The notes beneath the pieces were generated by a model. The model did not search any database. It worked only from the letters and a program-made list of their open reading frames with translations, and was not told where the DNA came from. Made by a program: the position numbers and the translations under genes. Positions 25,876-34,467 of a DNA stretch of 34,467 nucleotides are shown here, one piece after another. How positions within the stretch are numbered: the first letter of the stretch is position 1; every line of letters begins with the position of its first letter. The DNA is from Patescibacteria group bacterium (GTDB lineage Bacteria; Patescibacteriota; SICC01), in assembly GCA_009694835.1 (NCBI GenBank), contig SICC01000006.1, positions 1 through 34,467 of the forward strand. The letters run 5' to 3'.

Positions 25876-27825
25876 TTACGTCTTCGGTTTCGGTGATTCT
25901 TTCGGCTGGACTTTGAAGTAGGTATCAAGGATTCGTTTGACGGCCGGCAAGGCTACGTCAGAACCTTCACCACCACCTTCAATCATTACCGTCACCACAA
26001 TCTGCGGGTCGTCACAGGGTGCATAGGCCGTAAACCAGGCGTGTGAGTTGGTTTCCTGGGCAAACTCGGCCGTTCCCGTCTTGCCACAGACGTGGACTGG
26101 GAAATCCCTGAGCTCGACGGCGGTTCCGCTGGTAACGGCTTTTCGCATCCCCTCTTGGACTTGCTTGATCACATCGCTGTCGACCTTCAGATTGACGATC
26201 GGTTCGGCCGGAATGTCCTTTTTGTTGGCTGGGTTGTCGGCGTTCTCCACCGAACGGACCAGGTGTGGCTTGTAGGCGATTCCGTTGTTAGCGATGGCAG
26301 CTGTGTAGGTCGCGACTTGGAGCGGCGTGGCCAAGTCGTAGCCCTGCCCAATTCCCATCTGGTAGGTATTACCGATGTACCACGGTTCGTCGAAGGTCTT
26401 TTCCTTGTAGCTCGGGGTCGGGACCAACCCTTTATGTTCATCAGGTAAATCGATACCGGTCTGCTTGCCGAGTCCAAACTGTCGCATATAGTCGGCCAAC
26501 TTATCTTCGCCGACGCCGCGTTGGTTGCCGTATCCGCCGGAAACTTTATACATAAACACGTCTGAACTAACTGCCAAGGCACCCGCAGCATTCACACTCC
26601 CATGTCCTTTGGGATCCCAGTCAACGAATTTTGACCCGCCGACATCGATTGATCCGGGTGAAGAAACGTAGGTGTCGGCGTTTACCACTCCTTCGGCCAA
26701 GGCGGCCGTACTGGTAATCAACTTGAAGGTTGATCCTGGCGGATACTCACCGGAGACTGGTCGATTGAAGAGTGGTTTTTTTTCATCAGTTGCCAATTTC
26801 TGATATTCATCGTTCGGAATGCCATTAACGAAGCGGTTATTGTCGAAGCTTGGTTCGGATATCATCGCCAGTACTTCCCCGTTCTTCGGATTCAGAGCTA
26901 CGGCCGAACCGCCAGTGGCCTTGTGCTTCGAGGAGCTGATGCCGTTCTGGACCGCCAAGCTCATCGACTTCTGGAGGTCAGGGTCAATCGCGAGCTGAAG
27001 ATTATGGCCACTGATTGGATCTTCTGATTGCAGCTCTTTGATCGACTCTCCTTGGGCATTGACCTCGACTCGCCGCTTACCTGGCGTGCCACGTAAGTCG
27101 CCCTCATAGACTGACTCGAGTCCGGTCTTGCCGACGTAATCAGAAGCTTGGAAGTCGGTATGCCGTTTCAGGTCATCTTCCGAGACGCGTCCGGTGTAGC
27201 CAAGCACATGTGAATACAGGTCGGGAGCGGCGTACTGGCGCTGCGGATTGTCCTGAACTTGAACGCCAGCCAAGTTTGAGGCTTTGATTCGGAGCAACAC
27301 CGAGGCGTCTCGGTCAAGTTTGTCAGCCACCAAGACTTGTTGGCCGTAGCGTAGCCCTTTAGACTCAGCCGCCCGACGGATGTCATCAGCTGGCTTCTTA
27401 GTTGAATCGGAAATCTTCTGATAGATCTCCGTGCGCTCTTCAGTCTTTCGTGGCAACTCGGCGGGCACAATTGTCACTTCAAAGTTTGGGATATTCTGGG
27501 CCACCAATCCCTGCTTGGAGTCGTAGATAACGCCGCGCGGTGCCCGGACGTCAGTTTCGCGAATACGGTTACCTTCCGCCAAGGCTTTATTTTGGTCGAA
27601 GTTAGCAATCTGCAGAATAATCAACCGTCCGGCCAATAGCAGCAGCACTCCAATTAGCGCGATTGAGAAAAAGCGTAACCGGCTCTGACTGCCTTTACGT
27701 TCCTTGGCTACCTGCTCCGGATGTTCGTCGGTCCGTAGTGCCCCGGCCCAGGACTCAGCATCATGACCAGAATCATCAATATCCAGGTCAAGTGGTTCGC
27801 CAGCTTGGAAGGGATCTTTGCTCAT
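25876..27825 (-). CDS. mrdA: Penicillin-binding protein 2 (elongation transpeptidase)
   Basis: PBP dimerisation domain (NRIRETDVRAPRGVIYDSKQGLVAQNIPNFEV), PGSTFKLITSTAAL, SSDVFMYKV, CGKTGTAEF. Confidence 0.94.
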   Translation of the reverse strand: MSKDPFQAGEPLDLDIDDSGHDAESWAGALRTDEHPEQVAKERKGSQSRLRFFSIALIGVLLLLAGRLIILQIANFDQNKALAEGNRIRETDVRAPRGVIYDSKQGLVAQNIPNFEVTIVPAELPRKTEERTEIYQKISDSTKKPADDIRRAAESKGLRYGQQVLVADKLDRDASVLLRIKASNLAGVQVQDNPQRQYAAPDLYSHVLGYTGRVSEDDLKRHTDFQASDYVGKTGLESVYEGDLRGTPGKRRVEVNAQGESIKELQSEDPISGHNLQLAIDPDLQKSMSLAVQNGISSSKHKATGGSAVALNPKNGEVLAMISEPSFDNNRFVNGIPNDEYQKLATDEKKPLFNRPVSGEYPPGSTFKLITSTAALAEGVVNADTYVSSPGSIDVGGSKFVDWDPKGHGSVNAAGALAVSSDVFMYKVSGGYGNQRGVGEDKLADYMRQFGLGKQTGIDLPDEHKGLVPTPSYKEKTFDEPWYIGNTYQMGIGQGYDLATPLQVATYTAAIANNGIAYKPHLVRSVENADNPANKKDIPAEPIVNLKVDSDVIKQVQEGMRKAVTSGTAVELRDFPVHVCGKTGTAEFAQETNSHAWFTAYAPCDDPQIVVTVMIEGGGEGSDVALPAVKRILDTYFKVQPKESPKPKT

Positions 27826-27834
27826 AGAGTAGGG

Positions 27835-28365
27835 CTAGGTAAAGCGCCGCCGTAAGGCGCCGAGCAGGCTCACAAACATCGCAAACACGATGACGGTACC
27901 GACTACGTTCAGTGTAGCGACCTGCAGGAGCTCCGCCAAAAACGGGAAATTACTCCTCGTTAGAACCATAACCACTAAAATAACCAGCTCATAGATGATG
28001 GCGGCCAGCAGGGCGGCACTCAATCGGGTCGGCCAGCCTAGGTCGTCAACCGGCGGACGGACCACCAGCCAGATCGAGGCGTACCCGAGGCCACTCGCAA
28101 TCATCAGCAGTCCGAGGTGATGTTGAGCGTAGAGATCGAGAAGGGCACCGGAGGCCAAGGCCAACCACAGTCCAGTGCGCAAGTGACTGGCACTGCCAAC
28201 GTGGGCGCGCGCGGGACCGGTCACGGAGCTGCCGGGAGCCAATCCCCAGGCTAAGGCGGCCGCCAATCCGAAGGCTGGCATGATGGCGGTGGTTATTTGC
28301 GGCCAGAGTGAGACTTGGATGGAAAGGATGACCAGCCACGCCAGGATGGCTAGTACGCGGATCAC
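27835..28365 (-). CDS. mreD: MreD-like rod-shape membrane protein
   Basis: Polytopic, between mreC and mrdA, SGALLDLYAQHHLGLLMIASGLGYA typical of MreD. Confidence 0.75.
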   Translation of the reverse strand: MIRVLAILAWLVILSIQVSLWPQITTAIMPAFGLAAALAWGLAPGSSVTGPARAHVGSASHLRTGLWLALASGALLDLYAQHHLGLLMIASGLGYASIWLVVRPPVDDLGWPTRLSAALLAAIIYELVILVVMVLTRSNFPFLAELLQVATLNVVGTVIVFAMFVSLLGALRRRFT

Positions 28366-29132
28366 GATTTTTGCCCGGTAATAATGAAGACAGACTCAAG
28401 CTTGCGGAAGTCAGCCGCTGGCCGGACTTCGGCTGACTGGAACACATCCGGATCGCGCTTGGTTACCTTACCGACATTTCCAACTACTAAACCTTTTGGG
28501 TATTCACCGCCAAAACCAGAGGTAATCAGGGTGTCATTTTCTTTCAACTGGTCAGTCTGCGGAACCATCTCAAGTTCTAAGCCGAATCCTCGAGCGCCGT
28601 GAACCAACCCGGAGGCCCGGGTTTCCTGATCAAGCACTGGGACGGCACTGGAGAAGTCGGTGATTAATTGAACCTTGGCCGTTGACGGTGTGGTGTCGAC
28701 GATGCGTCCGACTAAGAGTCCGCCGGTAACGGCCACCATGTCTTTCTTAATCCCCGACGACGACCCTCGGTCAATCGTCAGAATCTGTTGGTAATTGGTC
28801 GGATCCTGGCTGATGATGCTGGCTTGGGTGAGCTTGTAGTTCCCGGTTTGAGCGAACCCGAGCTGGTTACGGAGGGCGTCGTTCTCCAACTTGGCTTCCT
28901 TCAGTCCAGCCAACTGCCCTTCCAAATCCCCCACCTTTTGCTGTAAGTCAGCGTTTTCCTTTTCAAGGCTCGACTTACCGCGAATTTGGAGCGTCTTGGT
29001 AATCGGCTCGAGTGTCAGTCCCACAATACTTTCAATCGGTTTGAGAATACCGATGGCGTTAAGAAGCACTAAGAGCACCACCAGCCCGACGGCAATAGCG
29101 ATGTTGGCAGCGACCGGTAGTTGGCGATTCAC
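28362..29132 (-). CDS. mreC: Rod shape-determining protein MreC
   Basis: N-terminal TM, coiled coil (LEKENADLQQKVGDLEGQL), ILTIDRGSSSGIKKDMVAVTGGLLVGRIVDT.. typical beta domain. Confidence 0.9.
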   Translation of the reverse strand: MNRQLPVAANIAIAVGLVVLLVLLNAIGILKPIESIVGLTLEPITKTLQIRGKSSLEKENADLQQKVGDLEGQLAGLKEAKLENDALRNQLGFAQTGNYKLTQASIISQDPTNYQQILTIDRGSSSGIKKDMVAVTGGLLVGRIVDTTPSTAKVQLITDFSSAVPVLDQETRASGLVHGARGFGLELEMVPQTDQLKENDTLITSGFGGEYPKGLVVGNVGKVTKRDPDVFQSAEVRPAADFRKLESVFIITGQKS

Positions 29133-29147
29133 GGTCGGATACTGTGG

Positions 29148-30206
29148 TTACGCGGTTGGTGGTTTTTCGTATTCTTGGGCCATGCGGACGTCTTTCAACA
29201 GACTCATATCTTCGAGGACGAGCCCGGTACCGCGGACCACTGTTGTCAGCGGCTCGTCAGCGATGTAGACCGGAATCTTCGTCTGTTCAGCAATCAACTT
29301 GTCGATGCCGCGAAGCAACGCACCACCGCCAGCCAGAACCACGCCGCGGTCTAGAATGTCGGCCACCAGCTCTGGCGGAGTCTCTTCGATGCTCGACTTG
29401 ATGGCGTCGACAATGCCTGTAACGGATTTACTAATCGCTTGGCGAATCTGCTCATCGTTAACGCGGACGGCTTTTGGCAGCCCAGACACTAAGTCGCGGC
29501 CGCGCATCTCGGCTTCACGCGGTTTATCGAGTGGCCAGGCTGACCCGATCGAAATCTTAATTTCTTCCGCGGTTCGTTCACCAAGCTGCAAGTTGAATTC
29601 ATCGCGGGCAAACTGCTGAATATCGCGATTAAGTTCATCTCCGGCGGTTCGGACGGAACGGGACATCACTACCCCGCCAAGGCTCAGCACAGCCATTTCG
29701 CTCGTACCACCACCAATGTCGACAATCAGACAGCCGGTGGCTTCCTGAACGGGCATGCGGGCTCCGATGGCAGCGGCCATTGGCTCTTCGATGAGGTAGA
29801 CACTGCGAGCACCAGCACTGCCGGCGGCGTCTTCAACGGCGCGTCGTTCTACTTCAGTCACACCGGACGGAATACCGACCACCACACGCGGGCGCGGGAA
29901 GATGGTGAACCCTTCCTTGTGGACCTTGTCGATGAAGTATTTGAGCATTTGCTCAGTCACTTCAAAGTCGGAGACGACGCCATCGACCAGCGGTCGGGTG
30001 GCCACAATGTGAGCGGGGGTGCGGCCGACCATCTTCTTGGCCTCGTTACCAATCGCCAGGATTTGGTTAGTCTGCTTGTTAACGGCCACCACGGACGGCT
30101 CGTTAATGACGATGCCGCGGCCACGGACGTAGACCAACGTGTTAGCGGTACCGAGGTCGATACCGATGTCGCGGGAGAAGTAGCCGAGGAATTCGTCGAA
30201 AATCAT
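29148..30206 (-). CDS. mreB: Rod shape-determining protein MreB
   Basis: DIGIDLGTANTLVYVRGRGIVINEPSVVAV, IVDIGGGTSEMAVLSLGG, GVVLAGGGALLRGIDKLI. Confidence 0.98.
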   Translation of the reverse strand: MIFDEFLGYFSRDIGIDLGTANTLVYVRGRGIVINEPSVVAVNKQTNQILAIGNEAKKMVGRTPAHIVATRPLVDGVVSDFEVTEQMLKYFIDKVHKEGFTIFPRPRVVVGIPSGVTEVERRAVEDAAGSAGARSVYLIEEPMAAAIGARMPVQEATGCLIVDIGGGTSEMAVLSLGGVVMSRSVRTAGDELNRDIQQFARDEFNLQLGERTAEEIKISIGSAWPLDKPREAEMRGRDLVSGLPKAVRVNDEQIRQAISKSVTGIVDAIKSSIEETPPELVADILDRGVVLAGGGALLRGIDKLIAEQTKIPVYIADEPLTTVVRGTGLVLEDMSLLKDVRMAQEYEKPPTA

Positions 30207-30217
30207 TGGTGGGTAAT

Positions 30218-30244
30218 AAAAACCGGGCGATTGTTTCGCTCGGT
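30218..30244 (-). terminator. Intrinsic terminator between proS and mreB
   Basis: Minus strand ACCGAGCGA-AACAA-TCGCCCGGT followed by TTTT; U run ends about 11 nt before mreB ATG. Confidence 0.7.
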
Positions 30245-30301
30245 GTATTTTTTCCTTATTGACCGGTTAATCGTACCGTTCAGCCGTCTAAGCAGCAAGT
30301 C

Positions 30302-31549
30302 TTAACGAGTCTCCGAAAGCTTGTTGACAGCATCTTTCAATGGAATGAGCTCAGTCTTGTCGGAATCTCGTTGTTTCAATTCGACTGAATCCTTTTCCAA
30401 CGTTTTTGAGCTGACAGTGACGCGCTTCGGTATACCAAGTAAGTCAGCGTCGTTGAACTTCACGCCGGCTGAGTCGTCGCGATCATCATAGAGCACCTCG
30501 ACGCCAGCTTTTCCGAGCTCATCATAAAGTTTCTCGGCCGCCTTCTTTATAGCGTTATCTTTGCCAATATCGAGCAAGTGGACCTGGTAGGGCGCGACTG
30601 CTTCTGGCCACATAATACCCTTGTCGTCGTGTGAGGTCTCGACGATCGTCCCCATGGCGCGGCTCGGCCCGATGCCGTAGCTGGCCATAATCGGCGTCTG
30701 GCGCTTTCCGTCTTTGTCGAGGTAGGTCACTTTGGCCGCTTCTAGGAACCGAGTTCCTAATTTAAAGATGTTCCCAACTTCGATGGCTTTGCCTGCTTTG
30801 ACCGTCTGGCTACCCTTCTTGTCGCCGACCTTTCCTTCAAAAATCTCTTCATTCTGAGCGAATTTCCGATCGTCAGTGTAGTAGACGGTATCTTCTCCGG
30901 CGTCCGAGAAGACTTGGAACTCATGTGAATACTCCGTAAAGGCACCACCGGAGGCTTCAACGACCCAGGCGTCCAAGCCGAGCCGCTGGTAGATTTTCAA
31001 ATACGCTTCAATCATTCCGTCATAGAAGGTGTCGAGATCTTTTTCGTCCCGATGAAAGCTGTAGAGGTCTTTCATGATAAATTCGCGGCCGCGGAGTAAA
31101 CCTGACTTAGCGCGCGGTTCATTTCGGAACTTAGCCTGAATCTGATAGACCGCCGACGGTAAGTCCTTATAGCTCTGAATATGTTGCTTACCGATAGCAG
31201 CGATAATCTCTTCATGAGTCCAGCCGAGACCATACGGCTTTCCGGAATGGTCTTCGAACTGATACATCACCTCTTGAACATCTTTGTCGTCCCAGCGCCC
31301 ACTGGCTTTCCACGGTGCGGCTGGGTGAAGCGCTGGCATACTCAATTCCTGACCGCCAATGGCATCCATTTCCTCTCGGATGATTTGCTCGACCTTTCGG
31401 TAGACTCGCCAGCCAAGTGGCAAAAAGCTGTAGATACCGGCCGCCAATTGGTCCAGGTAGCCGCCTTGAATCAAGAACGCGGCATTAGCCGAGTCCGCGT
31501 CGTTCGGTGCTTGGCGGAGCGGTTTAGTGAAGCTCTGAGAGAGTTTCAT
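30302..31549 (-). CDS. proS: Prolyl-tRNA synthetase
   Basis: FLIQGGYLDQLAAGIYSFLPLGWRVYRKVEQIIREEMDAIGGQELSMPALHP, KFRNEPRAKSGLLRGREFIMKDLYSFH, SYGIGPSRAMGTIVE. Confidence 0.97.
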   Translation of the reverse strand: MKLSQSFTKPLRQAPNDADSANAAFLIQGGYLDQLAAGIYSFLPLGWRVYRKVEQIIREEMDAIGGQELSMPALHPAAPWKASGRWDDKDVQEVMYQFEDHSGKPYGLGWTHEEIIAAIGKQHIQSYKDLPSAVYQIQAKFRNEPRAKSGLLRGREFIMKDLYSFHRDEKDLDTFYDGMIEAYLKIYQRLGLDAWVVEASGGAFTEYSHEFQVFSDAGEDTVYYTDDRKFAQNEEIFEGKVGDKKGSQTVKAGKAIEVGNIFKLGTRFLEAAKVTYLDKDGKRQTPIMASYGIGPSRAMGTIVETSHDDKGIMWPEAVAPYQVHLLDIGKDNAIKKAAEKLYDELGKAGVEVLYDDRDDSAGVKFNDADLLGIPKRVTVSSKTLEKDSVELKQRDSDKTELIPLKDAVNKLSETR

Positions 31550-31586
31550 ACGTCTAGTTTACCGCGATATTGGATTCTGGCGCGGC

Positions 31587-32669
31587 TCATCGCGTCAAGT
31601 CAAAGTAGGTTATCACCACGATCAGCGCGAGCAGTAGGAAGAATCCAGCCGCGTGGATGGCCTGCTCGGTCTTTTGGCTGATTGGCTTACCGCCACGCAG
31701 CGCTTCAATACCGACGAACAGCAGTCGCCCGCCGTCGAGGGCTGGAATTGGCAACAAGTTAAAGATGGCCAGACTGAGTGAAATAATCGCAATGAAACGC
31801 AGGACAACGAGCGATCCGAGCGCAATGGCGTCTCCGGTTAACTTGGCAATGCCGACCGGTCCGGCTACTCCCTGCGGCACTGATCCGGATGAGAATAGCT
31901 TCGCAAAGACGTCGACGATAGCGGTTAAGGTGGCAGCACTAATCGCCACGGTTTCCATGCCGGCAATAATCGGCGCTTCCCACTTGGGGTAACTCAGTTC
32001 GGTGTAATTATCTTTCGGGGCGATGCCAATACGGCCTTTGCTGGCACCCGAAGCGGCTGGGGTTACTGAAACTGATTGAGCTTGACCGTCACGTTTGATA
32101 TCCATCGTCACCGCTTGGCCAGGAGATTGCTGGAGAATATGCGGTACCTGGGTATTGCAGTTGATTGAGGTACTTCCGATTTTGGTAATCGTGTCCCCCG
32201 TTTTCAGGCCAGCTTTACTAGCAGCTCCGCCGTCACTGACGGCCGCAATGCTGACCGTATTCTGATACTTAGCGTTCGGAATATCGCTCGGACAGAGGGC
32301 GATTGGCTGCATATTAAACAGGAAGCCAATAGTCAGCAGTATGTAGGCCAATAACAGGTTCATAGTGACGCCGGCGACTAATACTCTGGCTCGCACCCCC
32401 ATCGATTGACTCGCGAATGAGCGTTTCGATTTTGACTTCCCATCCTCGCCCAACATTTTCACGAATCCGCCAAGCGGGACCGGATAAATAGTGTAGAGGG
32501 TTTCCCCTTTTCTGACCGAGAAAATCTTTGGCAGGAGCGGTAAGCCGAATCCGAACTCCTCGACCTTAATACCGTTTCGGCGAGCGACAATGAAGTGTCC
32601 GAATTCGTGCACGAAAATCAGCAGCCCGAAAATGAGCAGGAACCCGACGATAGTAATGACGATACTCAT
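31587..32669 (-). CDS. rseP: RIP/site-2 metalloprotease RseP
   Basis: FVHEFGHFIVARRNGI (HExxH), PDZ region GGAASKAGLKTGDTITKIGS, NLLPIPALDGGRLLF. Confidence 0.95.
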   Translation of the reverse strand: MSIVITIVGFLLIFGLLIFVHEFGHFIVARRNGIKVEEFGFGLPLLPKIFSVRKGETLYTIYPVPLGGFVKMLGEDGKSKSKRSFASQSMGVRARVLVAGVTMNLLLAYILLTIGFLFNMQPIALCPSDIPNAKYQNTVSIAAVSDGGAASKAGLKTGDTITKIGSTSINCNTQVPHILQQSPGQAVTMDIKRDGQAQSVSVTPAASGASKGRIGIAPKDNYTELSYPKWEAPIIAGMETVAISAATLTAIVDVFAKLFSSGSVPQGVAGPVGIAKLTGDAIALGSLVVLRFIAIISLSLAIFNLLPIPALDGGRLLFVGIEALRGGKPISQKTEQAIHAAGFFLLLALIVVITYFDLTR

Positions 32670-32717
32670 AACGTTTGTTTTGTTTTATTCTACCGGCCTC
32701 GGGCGATATCTGCTTGA

Positions 32718-33413
32718 TTAACTGCCGTAGCGCCGCTGTCGGGCCGCAAAGTCAGTCAACGCCGCAGCCAGGTCGGTCGGCCGAAAGTCGGGCCAATTCT
32801 TTTGGCTGAAGTACAGCTCGGCGTAGGTTCCCTGCCACGGCATAAAGCCTGACATCCGACGCTCACCACTGGTCCGAATGATCAGATCGACGTCAGGGAG
32901 TTCTGGGTCATACAGGGCTTTGGTAAAACTGGCTTCGGTAATTTCTGCGGGTTTCTTTTTAGCGAGTTTTTTAGCCGCGCTGACAATCTCGGAGCGACCG
33001 CCGTATGACAGGGCTAACGTAAACGTCATCCCCGTGTTGTCCTTGGTCTTATCAATTGCATCATTAAGGGTTTTCTGAAGCGCTTTCGGAAACCGTTCAA
33101 TCTGTCCAATAGCTTTGATCCGGATGCCGGCGTGGTTCAATTCATTAACACGATTTCGGATACCGCGTTCAAACAGCTTAAACAGATACTGGATTTCTTT
33201 TGGATCACGTTTCCAGTTTTCGGTTGAGAATCCCCAGACCGTTAAATTATTAATGTCCTGGTTAGGCGCATCTAACACCACCGGCCATAAGGCCTTGTAG
33301 AGTCCGTAGTAGTGTCCCCGCATGACTGACAGTCCTCGAAGCTTGGCCCAACGGCGGTTACCGTCCAAGATAATAGCGACGTGATTCGGAATAAGTTCTT
33401 TGGTTCGGCTCAT
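32718..33413 (-). CDS. uppS: Isoprenyl (undecaprenyl-type) diphosphate synthase
   Basis: NHVAIILDGNRRWAKLRGLSVMRGHYYGL, LTVWGFSTENWKR, ALSYGGRSEIV, DLIIRTSGERRMSGFMPWQGTYAELYF. Confidence 0.95.
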   Translation of the reverse strand: MSRTKELIPNHVAIILDGNRRWAKLRGLSVMRGHYYGLYKALWPVVLDAPNQDINNLTVWGFSTENWKRDPKEIQYLFKLFERGIRNRVNELNHAGIRIKAIGQIERFPKALQKTLNDAIDKTKDNTGMTFTLALSYGGRSEIVSAAKKLAKKKPAEITEASFTKALYDPELPDVDLIIRTSGERRMSGFMPWQGTYAELYFSQKNWPDFRPTDLAAALTDFAARQRRYGS

Positions 33414-33943
33414 ACGGTCTCGATTTCTTGCTGCTTAGCCTTGGTCATTTCTTCCAGCTTCTGCTGAGCCTCGCTGGCGTTTTGATCAACTAGCTTCTTG
33501 AAGCGATTCATCTCATCTTCAGCTGGATCATCCCGTTCCGCTTTCTTGATTGCCTCTTGCCGAACGTTTCGTACAGAAATTTTGGCGCTCTCAAGTTTCT
33601 CACCGGCTAATTTAGAAAACTCTAAGCGTCGCTCTTCGGTCATGGCCGGCACGGTGACCTGGATAGTGACACCATTGTTCGAAACCTGACCGACTTCAGC
33701 CTGGGTGAGGGCATCTTCAATTGGTTTAACGAGTCCCTTGTCCCACGGTGCCACGGCAATCACGGTAGCTTCCGGCACACTGACCTGAGCCAGTTGTTTA
33801 ACTGGCGTTGGGGTTCCGTAGGCATCAACTGAAACGTCAGTTACTAAAGCCGGATTAGCGCGTCCCGTTCGAATCTGCGTCAACTCCCCTGTCAGATAGT
33901 CGACGACCTTTTGAAATTCCTGTTTGGCTTGTTCTGGGTTCAT
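33410..33943 (-). CDS. frr: Ribosome recycling factor
   Basis: [88 protein letters not shown]. Confidence 0.97.
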   Translation of the reverse strand: MNPEQAKQEFQKVVDYLTGELTQIRTGRANPALVTDVSVDAYGTPTPVKQLAQVSVPEATVIAVAPWDKGLVKPIEDALTQAEVGQVSNNGVTIQVTVPAMTEERRLEFSKLAGEKLESAKISVRNVRQEAIKKAERDDPAEDEMNRFKKLVDQNASEAQQKLEEMTKAKQQEIETV

Positions 33944-34467
33944 GATTTAGTCACAATCGTGCCGACAGGCTTTCCTTGGATAACGTCCTTGAGGGTGTTC
34001 TTGGCAAAGATATCAAAGACGATAATCGGCAGGTTATTTTCCCGGCAGAGCGAGATAGCGGTAGCGTCCATCACGCCCAGCTCGTTAGTAAGGACGTCAG
34101 TATAGCTGATGTGTTGATGGCGGACAGCTTTGGGATTCTGCTTAGGATCTTGGTCGTAGACACCATCAACCGTGCTTCCCTTCAGAAGGACTTCGGCGTC
34201 AATTTCCAGGGCACGTAAGGCCGCGGCGGTGTCGGTCGTAAAGTAGGGATTGCCAATCCCGGCCGCGAAGATAACCACTCGCCCTTTTTCCAAATGACGC
34301 ATAGCTCGGCGCCGGACGTACGGTTCGGCGACGGCCGGCATACTCAAGGCCGATTGGACCCGTGAGGTCGTCCCGATGTGTTCTAGGGCATTCTGGAGCG
34401 CAATCGCGTTCATGACGGTTGCCAGCATTCCCATTTGGTCGGAGGCTGCTCGCTCAATCGGTAAATC
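33940..34467 (-). CDS. pyrH: Uridylate kinase, truncated by window end
   Basis: Reading frame open to 34467 ([24 protein letters not shown]...); [47 protein letters not shown]. Confidence 0.96.
   Translation of the reverse strand, partial: DLPIERAASDQMGMLATVMNAIALQNALEHIGTTSRVQSALSMPAVAEPYVRRRAMRHLEKGRVVIFAAGIGNPYFTTDTAAALRALEIDAEVLLKGSTVDGVYDQDPKQNPKAVRHQHISYTDVLTNELGVMDATAISLCRENNLPIIVFDIFAKNTLKDVIQGKPVGTIVTKS

Noticed and set aside
31181-31681. 166-aa plus-strand ORF
   Set aside because: Antisense to proS/rseP ends; no support.
1-34467. CRISPR array, transposase or toxin-antitoxin pair
   Set aside because: No spaced identical repeats, transposase motifs or recognisable TA pair seen.

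Overview
The window is a gene-dense chromosomal stretch using the standard code, with TGA as a true stop. It looks like a small-genome bacterium, and I tentatively read it as Patescibacteria/CPR (Saccharibacteria-like), from gene content only. The plus strand (1-11.6 kb) carries the 3' end of glyS and a reduced dcw division/cell-wall cluster: mraZ, rsmH, ftsL-like, ftsI, murF, mraY, ftsW, murG, an Mpl/MurC-type ligase and ftsQ. The minus strand (about 34.5 down to 12 kb) carries pyrH, frr, uppS, rseP, proS, mreB, mreC, mreD, mrdA, folD, greA, class I lysS, a DUF2007-like gene, serS, hpf, secA, a small membrane protein, a pterin-carbinolamine dehydratase, a TfoX-like protein, a small membrane protein, a sigma-region-4/HARE-HTH-like regulator, a VirD4/TraG-like ATPase with a Pro/Lys tail, and small ORFs. 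I see no CRISPR array, transposon, rRNA or complete tRNA. The most interesting signals are: (1) three TGGGG boxes at exact 10-bp spacing (MraZ operator) followed in phase by a perfect DnaA box; (2) a strongly structured mraZ-rsmH intergenic region with a possible pseudoknot; (3) a truncated tRNA 3' end inside the 3' end of a TfoX-like ORF; (4) an Mpl-like ligase in the murC slot plus a MurF lacking its N-terminal domain; (5) cdsA/dxr missing from the uppS-rseP locus; (6) a region-4-only sigma-like protein under a near-consensus promoter with an inverted repeat; (7) an intrinsic terminator directly abutting the mreB start codon. I did not find a clearly new defence or mobile system.
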